Shown: one piece after another, positions 17,499-26,786 of the stretch | Layout of the letters: every line of letters starts with the position of its first letter | Numbering within the stretch: position 1 is the stretch's first letter | Assembly (NCBI GenBank): GCA_038042195.1 | Contig: JBBTET010000010.1 | Location: 62,001-126,000 of the forward strand | Reading direction: 5' to 3' | Length of the DNA stretch: 64,000 nt | Origin: JACRIM01 sp038042195 | GTDB taxonomy: Bacteria; Planctomycetota; Phycisphaerae; UBA1845; UTPLA1 | Position numbers and translations under genes: made by a program | Notes under the pieces: model-generated | What the model saw: only the letters and a program-made list of their open reading frames with translations | The model's database searches: none | What the model was told of the DNA's origin: nothing

Positions 17499-17933
17499 AT
17501 GTCTCTGGTCCGCGACATTCTCAAGAGGAAGAACAATCAAGTGGCGACGATCGCGCGCGACGCGACCGTCTTTGAGGCAACGATGCAAATGCACCAGCAT
17601 CACATCGGAGCGCTGCTCGTCATGGAAGGCGACGAAATCCTCGGCATCTTCACCGAGCGCGACCTGATGAACCGCGTCGTGGCCGTGCGGCGCGACCCGG
17701 ACGCAACGCTGGTCGAGGATGTCATGACCGATCGCGTGGCCTTCTGCGAACCGGATGCGACCATCGAGAGTTGTCGAACGATCATGACCAAGCATCGCCT
17801 GCGCCATCTGCCAGTCCTGGAGGACGGCCTCCTGCGCGGCATGATCTCCAGCGGCGACATCCTCGCCCGAGAGCTCCACGACCAAGAAGAGACCATTCGC
17901 TACATGCACGAGTACATGCAGGGCGTTTGCTAA
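17499..17933 (+). CDS. CBS-domain pair protein
   Basis: 144 residues beginning MSLVRDILKRKNNQVATIARDATVFEA; the ATG at 17499 has GGAGGA 8 nt upstream. Two CBS motifs fill the protein: the first ends GDEILGIFTERDLMNRVV (about residue 55) and the second ends EDGLLRGMISSGDILAREL (about 125). Stand-alone CBS pairs bind adenine nucleotides such as AMP, ATP or SAM and act as energy sensors or as regulators of partner proteins. No partner can be inferred from the neighbours. The C-terminal tail (QEETIRYMHEYMQGVC) is typical of bacterial stand-alone CBS proteins. Confidence 0.92.
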   Translation: MSLVRDILKRKNNQVATIARDATVFEATMQMHQHHIGALLVMEGDEILGIFTERDLMNRVVAVRRDPDATLVEDVMTDRVAFCEPDATIESCRTIMTKHRLRHLPVLEDGLLRGMISSGDILARELHDQEETIRYMHEYMQGVC

Positions 17934-18005
17934 CGAAGCGTTTGTTCCGCCAACCCGGCACAGACAATCAAATGAGCCGCCAGCCTTGCTCGGTGAACAC
18001 GACGC

Positions 18006-20387
18006 TTAGAAGGTCGTTCCAAACGAGAAGCTGAATACCTGCTCGTCGTCCTCTCGATCCTTGGCAATCGGGAACGCGAGGTCGAATGACAGCGGGATCG
18101 GGCCGAAGTACTTGATATAGACACGCGCACCCACGCCGAATGCCGCGCGCCAGGAGTTGATCCCGAAATCGTCCTCGACTGTGCCCATGTCGAGGAATGT
18201 CACGCCGCGCACCACTTTGCCAACCACTGGGAAGCTGTATTCCGCATTGGCCAGGAACATGAACTCACCGCCGACGCGGTCGTTGCGAATCCCGTCGCGC
18301 GGCGAGATGCCACGGAACTCAAACCCGCGAATCGACCCGATGCCGCCGGCGTAGAACCGTTCAAACACCGGCGAGTCCCCGAAGATTTGCCCGACCGATG
18401 CACCGAATTGCAGGATGTGCTTGCGGTCGAAGCTGTCCTTGTGGAGCGTGAAGTACTTCTCGTACTCCCCAATCGCCTTGCCGAAGACCCAGTCGCCGCC
18501 GAACACGCCGGCCTGCTCATACGACACCTTCAGCTTGTCGCCCTTGCTCGGCAGCCACGTACTGTCGGTGCGGTCATGCACCAATGTGCCCTTCAGCGAG
18601 GTCAGCCAACTGCTCCCCTGTGCCTTCTGAATGTCGTCGGCCGACAGGAACTTCACACCGCTGATGTCGATGTATTCAAAGCGCGGCGAGCCTTCCACGG
18701 CCCACCCCTTGAACACACCCTCACGGAAGCGCTTGTCGAGGCTGGTGTAGAACCCGACGCGCTCCTCGTCATACTCCCGGCGATCACGCTGAAAGACGTA
18801 GAAGCCCGTCCCGAAGCCGAGGTCTTTATCCAATAGGAACGGCTCACGAAAATCGATGCGCCCCCGGTTCACCTCGGTGCCCGGCTCGATCAGGATGCGC
18901 ATTGTCTGGCCCGCGCCCTTGAAAGCCTTGCCCTTGAACATCTCCGCCGAGTTTCGTGGCCAGTCGAAGAGGTCGAAGTTCCGATTCTCAAGCGAGATCG
19001 ACCCGGTCAATCCGTTGTTCGTCGTGACGCCGACACCGAACCGAATCTCCGTCGTCTCCGCCTCCGCCACGTCGATCAATGCGTCGCGGACCCCCGGCAT
19101 CTCGCCCTGCGGAGTGATCGTCGCCTCGCTGAACAGTCGCGTCTCCACCAGCCGACCCTCGGCCTCCTTCGCGGCGACGCTGTTGTACAGCTCTTCAGGG
19201 AAGAAGCGCAGCTCGCGGCGCACGACCTTGTCCTTCGTCCGCCGATTGCCGCGAATCTGAATCCGTCCAAAACGATACTGGGCCTTTTCGACGAGGCTCA
19301 GCTTCAGATTCACGAAGCCGTCCAGTTCGTCGAAGACGTAGTTCGTTTGCACGTCGGTGTAGATGTAGCCAATTCGCCCGTATTCGTTGGTGAGTGTTTC
19401 CCGATCCGTCTTCAATTCGTCCGCATCGATCGGCCGACCAATTGACGCCTTCATGAGGGCCGCGATCTGATCGTTGCTGAAGACCGTGTTCCCCGCGAAG
19501 GTGATGTCCTTGATGATGTGCTGGATGCCTTCTTCGATCTGGAAGATCAGCGTCAGGTCCGACTGATTCTCCGCCAGTTCGACACGGTAGCCGACCTGGG
19601 CATTGAGAAACCCGCGATCACTGTAAAACTTCTTCAACGCCGCCACGTCACGCTGGGCTGTCTCATCGTCGAATGCCCCGGTTCGCAGCAGCCAGATGTA
19701 CGTCGAGGTCTCAATCAGGCCGTTCAGCTTTCGCTGGCCAAACGCATTCGCGCCCTCAAAGATGATCTTTCGAACCTTGATTCGCGGCCCTTCGGTGATG
19801 CGAAAGAGGGCGCGTTGCTCAGACTGGAGCACTTCGCGGTCCGCCTCGACCGTCACATGCGCGAAGCCTGCCTCTTTGTACTTCCGCTCGATCACCTGCC
19901 GGGCCTGCTGTACCAGATACTCGCTGATCGGCGACCCCGTCGAAAGCTCGATCTCCTTGAGCAACTCCGACGTCTTGAACTTCTTGTTGCCGACGAAGTC
20001 AATCGACGTGATGAACGGCCGCTCCACGACGACGAACACCGCGATGAGTTTGCCACCCTCCTCGCGCGGCTCGGCAACTGGGCTGCCCTCGAACTTCCCG
20101 GTCTCCGCCAGCCGTGCGCAGGCGGTCGCGATCTCTTCGCGCTTCCACGTCGCGCCCGGGGCGATCCTCACGACCGTTTGCAGATATGCCGAGTCCGAGA
20201 CCCGATTTCCCTCGAATCGAACCTCATCAATGACCCGACCGTCCGGCGAGACCGGCGGCGATGCGACCAAGTCCGGGCGTGGCTGAAAGACGCCCGTCGT
20301 CGCGCACAGCACGGCCACACCAAGGGCCATCGCGGCGTACGAACGGGTGGAGGAGACTTGTTGAAACATCCTTGTCCGGCGAAACAT
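18006..20387 (-). CDS. bamA: Outer-membrane assembly factor BamA (Omp85)
   Basis: 793 residues. An N-terminal hydrophobic signal (SYAAMALGVAVLCATTGVF, about 17-36) is followed by five POTRA domains: about 50-115, 118-190, 195-285, 288-365 and 368-440 (for example FVGNKKFKTSELLKEI, FEGANAFGQRKLNGLI, FAGNTVFSNDQIAALM, IRGNRRTKDKVVRREL). A C-terminal 16-strand barrel carries the signature GGIGSIRGFEFRG (the RGF tip of loop 6) and ends in Phe. It inserts beta-barrel proteins into the outer membrane, evidence that this planctomycete has an outer membrane. The ATG at 20387 has AGGGG 6 nt upstream. No bam lipoprotein, skp or lpx gene is adjacent. Confidence 0.94.
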   Translation of the reverse strand: MFRRTRMFQQVSSTRSYAAMALGVAVLCATTGVFQPRPDLVASPPVSPDGRVIDEVRFEGNRVSDSAYLQTVVRIAPGATWKREEIATACARLAETGKFEGSPVAEPREEGGKLIAVFVVVERPFITSIDFVGNKKFKTSELLKEIELSTGSPISEYLVQQARQVIERKYKEAGFAHVTVEADREVLQSEQRALFRITEGPRIKVRKIIFEGANAFGQRKLNGLIETSTYIWLLRTGAFDDETAQRDVAALKKFYSDRGFLNAQVGYRVELAENQSDLTLIFQIEEGIQHIIKDITFAGNTVFSNDQIAALMKASIGRPIDADELKTDRETLTNEYGRIGYIYTDVQTNYVFDELDGFVNLKLSLVEKAQYRFGRIQIRGNRRTKDKVVRRELRFFPEELYNSVAAKEAEGRLVETRLFSEATITPQGEMPGVRDALIDVAEAETTEIRFGVGVTTNNGLTGSISLENRNFDLFDWPRNSAEMFKGKAFKGAGQTMRILIEPGTEVNRGRIDFREPFLLDKDLGFGTGFYVFQRDRREYDEERVGFYTSLDKRFREGVFKGWAVEGSPRFEYIDISGVKFLSADDIQKAQGSSWLTSLKGTLVHDRTDSTWLPSKGDKLKVSYEQAGVFGGDWVFGKAIGEYEKYFTLHKDSFDRKHILQFGASVGQIFGDSPVFERFYAGGIGSIRGFEFRGISPRDGIRNDRVGGEFMFLANAEYSFPVVGKVVRGVTFLDMGTVEDDFGINSWRAAFGVGARVYIKYFGPIPLSFDLAFPIAKDREDDEQVFSFSFGTTF

Positions 20388-20637
20388 CCTGCCCCTAGTG
20401 AAGACCGCGGGTCCAACGGGCCTCCCAGTGCTGGCGGCAGACTATACACGTTGACAACGCCCGCGAATAGCCTGCGTCTCACTACTGAAATCGGCGAATT
20501 CCACCCCGTTCAGCTACATCGATTTCAAATCAAAATGAAAACCAACTGTGTCCGTGTCTTTGCACGGGTTTGCCCGGTGTCGGCGCGAGATCCATTGCAA
20601 CATTATTTCCTGCAATCAGTTATGACGACCCAGCGTC
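20388..20637. other. Intergenic 250 bp between bamA and the APC transporter
   Basis: Holds the bamA upstream region and the 3' flank of the transporter gene. No gene, no strong promoter or terminator seen. Confidence 0.4.
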
Positions 20638-22467
20638 TCAGGCGTGAATGAGCAGCTTCGTTTCATGTGGCAGGTTGGCCGCCACCTCGGCGATCACGTC
20701 ACCGCGCAGCGCCCGGAACACCGTGCCCCGCCGCGTCACCCCCATGATCACATAGTCCACCGCGTACGTCCCCGCGAAATCGAGAATCATCTCGGCCGGC
20801 GACCGCGCCACGCAGTAAATCGGCATCAGCGGAATCTTGAACTCCCGCGCCAGCTTATTCGCATGCGCGAAGATCGGGACCGCATCGGCATCGTCCTGCA
20901 ACCGCACTTCCCCGGTCGTCGGCGGTCCATATGCCAGTCGTAAGTCACGCACAAAGAGAACCAACAAGTTCGAGCCGCGTGCCTCCGCCTCTTCCGCCGC
21001 GAACCTCATCAACTCGGGATTGCCTCGCGTCGAAACGAGAATCTTCGGTAACGCAGGATCGAAAGGCCTGATCCCCTCCATCGACAACGCATCGCCGCTG
21101 ACCGGCATCGGGGGTGCCTCGAACCACGCACCGACCGTCTCCGCCATCTTTGGAATGTACGGCTTCATCGCCGGGGCTTTCCTGACCAACACCCGCATGA
21201 TGTATCCACCGGCGATCACCAGCCCGGCGAACATGGTTGCCTGTAGTTTTTGCGTTGCAATCGTCAATTCGACTCCAAGCAGAAACAGAGCAATGATCCC
21301 CAGGATGTACCGCTCCCATCGCTTGAGTTGAATGTGTCGGTTGATACACGTGGAGCCGAGATTCAGCGTGATCGCACCGACGACGCCAATGGCATACAAG
21401 TGCGATAGTTTCTCAACGTCGCCCTCGAACAGGATCACGCTGATGCAAATGCCCCCAGCCGTCACCAACCCCAGCCACGGCACGCCAAACGCATTCAATT
21501 TGGTGAATGCCGACGGCATCTCGTTGTCCCGCGACATCGCGTATTGAACGCTGATCATCGCCCCCATCGCCGTGTTCACCGCCGACAACAACAGCAGGCC
21601 GAAGATGATCGATGCGAATGTGCCGAACGCCGGATTCACCGCGTGAGATGCAACCTGGCGCATCATCGTGTCACGTAATTCGAGATCATGTTCCGTCAGC
21701 ATCGACGCGGGTTTGTCTGCGAGAATCTCCGTCGGTAACGTCTGAACACTCGTCATGGCCACGGCAAAAAACATATTCAGCAACACCACTTCCGCCAGCA
21801 CAAAAAAAATCGCCTTGCGACTGGTCTTCGCCACCGGCTGCACCATGATGCCGGTCATGTTCGCAACCGCCTCAACGCCCGACAACGCCAGGATGATGTG
21901 TACGAAGCTGTGCCACTGGATGTTCCAGGGTCGCGTGTCCGCCGTCACATTTGCGAACGAGAACTTCGGGATGCAAAATAGGGCCATGACGATCATGACC
22001 GCGACCATCGCCGCCGCCACGAACCCTGCCAGCTTTCCCGCCTTGCGCGGCCCGACGAAGTTCACCCCCGCGATGACGAATATGGATGCCACCGCCCAAT
22101 ACGGTGCGTGCTGTGCCGAGGCCCCAAAGTATCGAAACGCTTCCACCGCCGACAACGCCCCGGTGACGACGTAGTCGGCGAACATGAGATATGCCCCGAG
22201 CAACGCCACATGCTGATGCGTTGCTTTCGCCGACGAATAAACCCCGCCGCCATCCTGAAAGCACCGGCAAACGACCGAATACGCCCAACCAACGACGAGC
22301 AACAGCACGCACATCGCCAGGATGTGAAAGGGCGCGGCGAACCCCGAATAGAAGAACGCAAGCCCCAGCACATAAAGCCGGCTCGTGCCCCAATCGCCGA
22401 ACAGCATGGACCCGGCATGGAACCATGTCAGTTCCCGAGGTCGCTGTTGATGAATCTGGAGTTCCAA
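20638..22467 (-). CDS. APC-superfamily amino-acid permease fused to a C-terminal UspA-like domain
   Basis: 609 residues. Residues 1-430 are an APC-type transporter with about 12 helices, including GDWGTSRLYVLGLAFFYSG in TM1, the usual substrate/ion-binding region, and SGVEAVANMTGIM in TM6. Residues about 465-609 resemble a universal stress protein: ILVSTRGNPELMRFAAEEA, then VIMGVTRRGTVFRALRGDVIAEV, like the ATP-binding loop G-x2-RG-x(n)-G-S/D-V. Such APC-Usp fusions occur in several phyla and probably couple transport to nucleotide or stress state. The most likely start is TTG at 22467; no upstream ATG exists before an in-frame stop. Substrate unknown. Confidence 0.88.
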   Translation of the reverse strand: MELQIHQQRPRELTWFHAGSMLFGDWGTSRLYVLGLAFFYSGFAAPFHILAMCVLLLVVGWAYSVVCRCFQDGGGVYSSAKATHQHVALLGAYLMFADYVVTGALSAVEAFRYFGASAQHAPYWAVASIFVIAGVNFVGPRKAGKLAGFVAAAMVAVMIVMALFCIPKFSFANVTADTRPWNIQWHSFVHIILALSGVEAVANMTGIMVQPVAKTSRKAIFFVLAEVVLLNMFFAVAMTSVQTLPTEILADKPASMLTEHDLELRDTMMRQVASHAVNPAFGTFASIIFGLLLLSAVNTAMGAMISVQYAMSRDNEMPSAFTKLNAFGVPWLGLVTAGGICISVILFEGDVEKLSHLYAIGVVGAITLNLGSTCINRHIQLKRWERYILGIIALFLLGVELTIATQKLQATMFAGLVIAGGYIMRVLVRKAPAMKPYIPKMAETVGAWFEAPPMPVSGDALSMEGIRPFDPALPKILVSTRGNPELMRFAAEEAEARGSNLLVLFVRDLRLAYGPPTTGEVRLQDDADAVPIFAHANKLAREFKIPLMPIYCVARSPAEMILDFAGTYAVDYVIMGVTRRGTVFRALRGDVIAEVAANLPHETKLLIHA

Positions 22468-22600
22468 GATGACGTGTCGATTGGTTAATGGTTGCTTACG
22501 CCGATTCGGCGTCTAAGGCAGGGGATTGTATGGACACTGGGTTCGCTCGCAATGAGTGCAGATTTCACCCCACCCTGCCGACCATAATGGAAGGAGAATC

Positions 22601-23470
22601 ATGCACTTACGCGCCATCAACAAGACCATGGACCGCGACGACCTCGCCTCCCCTGAGTGCCGCCTCATACTTATCGAGCTATTCGGCCTCATGCGGCGGA
22701 TGCGCAACGCCGGGGTGCATTATTCTTCGTGGTATGGCCGCGCCGATGCCTGGCCGAGCGTGTGGGAACACGTTAACCGGGGCAGCGACTACCAATCCAC
22801 CCCTGGGAATCCCGACGAGCTTCGCGTCCCGTGGTTTCTCCTTTGGGAAATCGCCTGGCTCGTCGCCAACACGCCCATTCGTCCCGGTGCCCGCGTGCTT
22901 GACATGGGTGGGGCGGGGTCGCTCTTCACCTGCTACCTCGCCAGCCGCGGGATGGACGTCCACACCATCGACTTGCAGGACAACCTCTGCCGTCGCACCG
23001 CCGACATCGCCGACCGCATGAAGTGGCGTCTCACCGCTCGACAGATGGATATGAGCCGGCTCGAATATCCCGACTCACACTTCGACCATGTATTCAGCGT
23101 TTGCGTCTTTGAACATCTCCCCGTCTCGGGGCGTATCCAATGCAATGAGCAGGTCGCCCGCGTCCTCCGGCCCGGCGGCTCGGCGGCTTACACGTTCGAC
23201 TATGCCAATCCGCAGTCGTTCGGCCGCATCGATACGCCCGACGATGTGATGCGGCAGTTCGTCGAGCCGTCGCGATTGAAGTTAGCTGGTGACGGAGTCT
23301 TTCATGACAACGGCAAGCGATACTTGGAGACGCCGCAGTGCTTTGGGTTCGGTCGTTTCACGCGGGGCATGGCCACGGTCCACGCGGCGGTGACTGGCCA
23401 GGTCCTGCCGTCGCGAGCCATTATTGGAACCACGTCCTATTCGATGGGTGCCGTGTTCCTAGAAAAGTGA
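22601..23470 (+). CDS. SAM-dependent methyltransferase
   Basis: 289 residues from the ATG at 22601, which has AAGGAG 4 nt upstream; the frame stays open 15 codons further but without a ribosome-binding site. SAM motif I is RVLDMGGAGSLFTCYLASRG (about 98-118, GGAGS in place of GxGxG), motif II VHTIDLQDN, motif IV DHVFSVCVFEHL, and ARVLRPGGSAAYTFDY. The substrate is unknown; the N-terminal helical part (ELFGLMRRMRNAGVHYSSWYG) is of a type found in methyltransferases near polysaccharide genes, although none is adjacent here. Confidence 0.85.
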   Translation: MHLRAINKTMDRDDLASPECRLILIELFGLMRRMRNAGVHYSSWYGRADAWPSVWEHVNRGSDYQSTPGNPDELRVPWFLLWEIAWLVANTPIRPGARVLDMGGAGSLFTCYLASRGMDVHTIDLQDNLCRRTADIADRMKWRLTARQMDMSRLEYPDSHFDHVFSVCVFEHLPVSGRIQCNEQVARVLRPGGSAAYTFDYANPQSFGRIDTPDDVMRQFVEPSRLKLAGDGVFHDNGKRYLETPQCFGFGRFTRGMATVHAAVTGQVLPSRAIIGTTSYSMGAVFLEK

Positions 23471-23561
23471 CGATATCAGTCGTGCATCGAAACAGTCCGA
23501 TAGGAATACACGACTTGCCAGCACTAACAGCCACTTTTTTTGCAATTCCGCCGGTTTTCCA

Positions 23562-23589
23562 TTGGCGGATGACCGATAGTTGTTATAAA
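23562..23589 (+). promoter_or_regulatory. Promoter of the small membrane protein
   Basis: TTGGCG (23562-23567), 16-bp spacer, TATAAA (23584-23589). Confidence 0.45.
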
Positions 23590-23639
23590 TCCCTTGGAGT
23601 CGGTCACCGGCAGTATCTGCCGCCCGACTCCATCCGCCG

Positions 23640-24137
23640 ATGGTGAAGGTAGCTATGCAGGCACAATCAGTCGCAAACAAGAATCGACACTTCAAGACCC
23701 TCATCCTGCTCGTCGTCTCCATGACGTTTGGGGCGTTCTTCCTCTTCTGGCTCGGCCAGATGACGCCGGTCACGCCGTTGACCGCCCGCGCGAAGACCGC
23801 CGCGACGTTCAAGGACATCGCCGTGCGCACGACGCTCGCCGAAGCGCGGGATAAGAGTTTCTTCCATTTGCGAATTGATGAGCAGGGTCGCCTTTTCCAG
23901 ACCACCGCGTGGAAGGCCAAGGCCCACGACCCCCGCCGGCTCGGCACGATTGAAGTCGTGTTGACGCTGCCGGATCGCGATGAAGGTATTACCGCCGCCC
24001 AGGAGAAATCACTGGCCAAGCTGCTCGCCGATCTGCGAAAAGATTTCGCCATCCCCACCGACAACATCCACCTCGACAAGAGCCAAGTACTCGCCAGCTA
24101 CGACGAGTCCGACGCGCCCACGTCGATCGGGCTGTAA
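23640..24137 (+). CDS. Single-pass membrane protein with an amidase/PGRP-like half-domain
   Basis: 165 residues. An N-terminal helix (TLILLVVSMTFGAFFLFWLG) anchors the protein with the rest outside. The segment RRLGTIEVVLTLPDRDEGITAAQEKSLAKLLADLRKDFAI, then PTDNIHLDKSQV, follows the layout of the C-terminal half of N-acetylmuramoyl-L-alanine amidases (beta strand, T-x-x-Q, helix, Y/F-G/A-I-P-x-D-x-I), but the histidine and cysteine zinc ligands are absent, so an enzyme is unlikely. It may be a peptidoglycan-binding remnant. The ATG at 23640 lacks a Shine-Dalgarno; the ATG at 23655 is preceded by GAAGGT and may be the real start. Family assignment is tentative. Confidence 0.6.
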   Translation: MVKVAMQAQSVANKNRHFKTLILLVVSMTFGAFFLFWLGQMTPVTPLTARAKTAATFKDIAVRTTLAEARDKSFFHLRIDEQGRLFQTTAWKAKAHDPRRLGTIEVVLTLPDRDEGITAAQEKSLAKLLADLRKDFAIPTDNIHLDKSQVLASYDESDAPTSIGL

Positions 24138-24535
24138 TCATTCCTTGTGAGACGTGACCACTCCGTTATAGCCGCCGGGCTTGCACGGCGCGTTTTGAGC
24201 GCGCTCGACAATTCCATCGGAATGAATCTCTAGCGGAAGAGCAAACAGAAATTGTGTCTGTAAAAAAGGCGTGCGGCGCCCTGTTTGGTTTTGGCGCGGT
24301 CAAAGGGCGCCGCAGCGAGTGGAAGCTTGTTTGTCCAATACCAATGCCGGGGCAACACGATCCGGCCGAACACGCACTTGATCGTAGGCCCCCAAGTACC
24401 GCCTGTTTCCACCAAATCGAACAGACGGTGCAGACCCCCATCACGAATTGAAACGGCCTGCACTCTCGTAAGATTATATATAAAATAATGTTACATGTCA
24501 AGCCTGAGAGTGGTCAACCTACGAGACTTCCGTAC
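24138..24535. other. Intergenic region between convergent genes
   Basis: 398 bp. Near its end is an AT-rich stretch (about 24472-24490) enclosed by CACTCTC (24462-24468) and GAGAGTG (24507-24513), a possible weak bidirectional terminator. A 77-codon minus-strand frame (24230-24463) has no recognisable features and is not called. Confidence 0.4.
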
Positions 24536-25054
24536 TCAAACAGCCACCGCCCTCTGCCGGGCCGCCCACACGAACCCCTCCAAGTCCTGAAAGTCCCACT
24601 CCTCGCGGCCAATCACCCGACCCTCCCCGTCCCGAACGACGCCTCCCCATCGATCGACGATCACCCGTGCCGCGAACCGGTCACACATCCCTTCCTTCTG
24701 CCGCGTGTTTCGCCTGGCCCTCCGCACCAGCCAGTGATAGAACTCATGCAGGTAGATGAACAACACAAGCTGGTACGCATCCCCAATCTCCAGCGTGTAC
24801 ATCTCCCGCCACCAGCAATTCCGCCCCGACCGTGCCCGGGCCAGGTGTGTCCGAAGTTGGTATGGATATTTAAGGTGCCGCCCCAAATTGATAAAAACCC
24901 GCCCGGTCTTGTAGTAGCAAACCCCCGAGAAATCCGCCCCTCGGCTGTACCGCACCCACACGTTCAACCCATCCGTCGGCCATCCTGCGACGGCCTCTAG
25001 ACACATGGCCTGCAAGACGCTGGTATCCAGATGGGTGCGATTCCGAAGGATCAT
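24536..25054 (-). CDS. Small putative zinc metallopeptidase (HEFYH)
   Basis: 172 residues, no signal peptide. LVLFIYLHEFYHWLVRRARRN contains an HExxH motif (His103, Glu104, His107), followed 14 residues later by EGMCDRFAARVIV (Glu121, Asp125), the position where ImmA/IrrE- and SprT-like peptidases place their third ligand (E-x2-A/C-D-x-F-A). An N-terminal beta-rich part precedes it. The ATG overlaps the stop of the histidine-kinase gene by 4 bp (ATGA), so translation is coupled and the two are likely to act together, perhaps as sensor plus protease. Cytoplasmic. Relation to ImmA or SprT families is inferred from motif spacing only. Confidence 0.7.
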   Translation of the reverse strand: MILRNRTHLDTSVLQAMCLEAVAGWPTDGLNVWVRYSRGADFSGVCYYKTGRVFINLGRHLKYPYQLRTHLARARSGRNCWWREMYTLEIGDAYQLVLFIYLHEFYHWLVRRARRNTRQKEGMCDRFAARVIVDRWGGVVRDGEGRVIGREEWDFQDLEGFVWAARQRAVAV

Positions 25055-26637
25055 GCGAGATTCACGTTGTGCAAATCAGTCGTGTCCGTGCCGAGGTTGG
25101 CATCCACGGGGATCGTAACCCGAAACGTTGAGCCTTTCCCCAGTTCGCTCTCCACCGTGATCGTCCCGCGAAGCAGCGTCACCAGTTCCTTGCTGATCGC
25201 CAGACCCAGCCCCGTCCCGCTGTGCTCGCGCGTCATGGAGTCGTCGAGTTGTTTGAACTTCTCAAACACCATTGTCAGTTTCTCAGGCGGGATACCGATC
25301 CCGTTATCCTGAACCGAAATGGCCACCTGCCGCTCGTCGGCCCGCTCGACTTTCAATTCCACGCGCCCGCTGTCCGGTGTGAACTTGATTGCGTTGGACA
25401 ACAGGTTGTACAGAATCTGTTGGATGCGCCCCGGGTCTGACGTGATCGTTGCCAAATCCTCCGGCAACACTGCTTCAAGCTGGAGGCTCTTCTTATCCGC
25501 CAACGGTCGTACGAAGTCGATCAGATTTCGGCACAATTCGCACAAATCAAGCGACGCAACGTGCAACTCCAGCTTTCCGGCTTCAATCTTGGCAAGATCC
25601 AGCAGATCGTTAATCAAACCGAGCAGCATCCGCCCGCTCGACATGATGTTTTCCGAGTACCGCAGCGTCCGCCCGCCCTGCGCCGCGGCCGACTCGCGCA
25701 GCAATTCGGCGAATCCAATGATCGATGTAAGCGGTGTACGAAGCTCATGACTGACAATTGCCAAGAACTGGTTCTTGATCGTGTTCGCCTCAAAGAGCGC
25801 CACGTTTCGCTCCGCCAATTCATCCATGCGAGCGTCAAGACTGACATTGATGGTGCGTAGCTCGTTCTCCGTCGCCTGCAAGTGCGTCAGCATCGCATTG
25901 AACGAGCGAGACAATTCCTCAAACTCATCCCCCGTCGCAATCGTGCTACGTACTCCATGCTCGCCCAACGACACACTTGTCGACACGCGCGTCAACTCGC
26001 GAACGGGCGACAGAATCAGTTTTTGTGTTATCAGATAAAACACCAAGACTGCGAGAATGCCCGCCAGCGCCCCGGCCATGATGCTTAGCACGAAATTCAC
26101 CAGGAGCGCGACCCGCGCCTCCGGCACCGGATACTCCACCGCCACCACGCCCAACAACGTTCCTTCAGGATGTTGCCCACCCGACGAACGAACCGGAAGA
26201 ACAATCCGATACAGCAAGTCGCCCTCCAGCGATTCGTATCGTGGCTTCGACTCCCTCAACGCCGGCTCGCGCGCCAAGAGTTGGATCGATTCAGCAAGAT
26301 ACTCATCCACGCCCGCAGGCGACTGTGGATTCGCCGGATCATTCAACTTGATTAACCGCGGTCGTGGACAGCGAAACCCATACCGCGGCGCGCCGGTTGG
26401 CCACCAGCTTTCCAGAGCCTGATCCTTCAATTGCCAGTTGTTTCCACCGGCTTCCGATATTGAGATCGCCACGCGCCCGATCTGCCGCGCGACGAGCAGA
26501 TTCTGCTCATGCACCAAATCTCGCATCCGCACCCACGGCACAAACAACGTCGCGGCGATAATAAGCACCACCGCCAGCCCGAATAGCATCCGGCACTTCG
26601 ACGCCAGCGATATTGAAAACACGGAGATTCGAGGCAT
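25051..26637 (-). CDS. Membrane sensor histidine kinase with HAMP domain
   Basis: 528 residues from the ATG at 26637 (AGGAG 10 nt upstream); an ATG nine codons earlier is possible. A first helix (CRMLFGLAVVLIIAATLFVPWV), a periplasmic sensor region of about 130 residues, a second helix (VNFVLSIMAGALAGILAVLVFYL) and a HAMP domain precede the kinase. H-box AIVSHELRTPLTSIIGF, N-box ILYNLLSNAIKFTPDSG, G1 VQDNGIGIPPEK, F-box FEKFKQLDD and G2 GTGLGLAISKEL are all intact. No receiver domain and no response-regulator gene is adjacent; instead a small HExxH protein is translationally coupled. The signal is unknown. Confidence 0.93.
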   Translation of the reverse strand: MPRISVFSISLASKCRMLFGLAVVLIIAATLFVPWVRMRDLVHEQNLLVARQIGRVAISISEAGGNNWQLKDQALESWWPTGAPRYGFRCPRPRLIKLNDPANPQSPAGVDEYLAESIQLLAREPALRESKPRYESLEGDLLYRIVLPVRSSGGQHPEGTLLGVVAVEYPVPEARVALLVNFVLSIMAGALAGILAVLVFYLITQKLILSPVRELTRVSTSVSLGEHGVRSTIATGDEFEELSRSFNAMLTHLQATENELRTINVSLDARMDELAERNVALFEANTIKNQFLAIVSHELRTPLTSIIGFAELLRESAAAQGGRTLRYSENIMSSGRMLLGLINDLLDLAKIEAGKLELHVASLDLCELCRNLIDFVRPLADKKSLQLEAVLPEDLATITSDPGRIQQILYNLLSNAIKFTPDSGRVELKVERADERQVAISVQDNGIGIPPEKLTMVFEKFKQLDDSMTREHSGTGLGLAISKELVTLLRGTITVESELGKGSTFRVTIPVDANLGTDTTDLHNVNLA

Positions 26638-26719
26638 CCCACGCCACTCCTGGAGATGGTTCACATGATAAGCGCAAGATTTCGCACTCGCTCATCGGTC
26701 CATCCACGGCTTGTATCTG

Positions 26720-26748
26720 TTGACCCCCCGGCGCGACGCCGATATAAT
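26720..26748 (+). promoter_or_regulatory. Strong promoter of the exported TPR-like gene
   Basis: TTGACC (26720-26725), 17-bp spacer, perfect TATAAT (26743-26748); transcription start near 26755, leader about 32 nt. It is divergent from the histidine-kinase operon. Confidence 0.7.
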
Positions 26749-26786
26749 TTGTAGCACTTTGGACCTGATTCTCGGAGCGGTTTCAA

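Noticed and set aside
24230..24463. 77-codon minus-strand frame between convergent genes
   Set aside because: No ribosome-binding site, no motif, odd composition; not supported as a gene.
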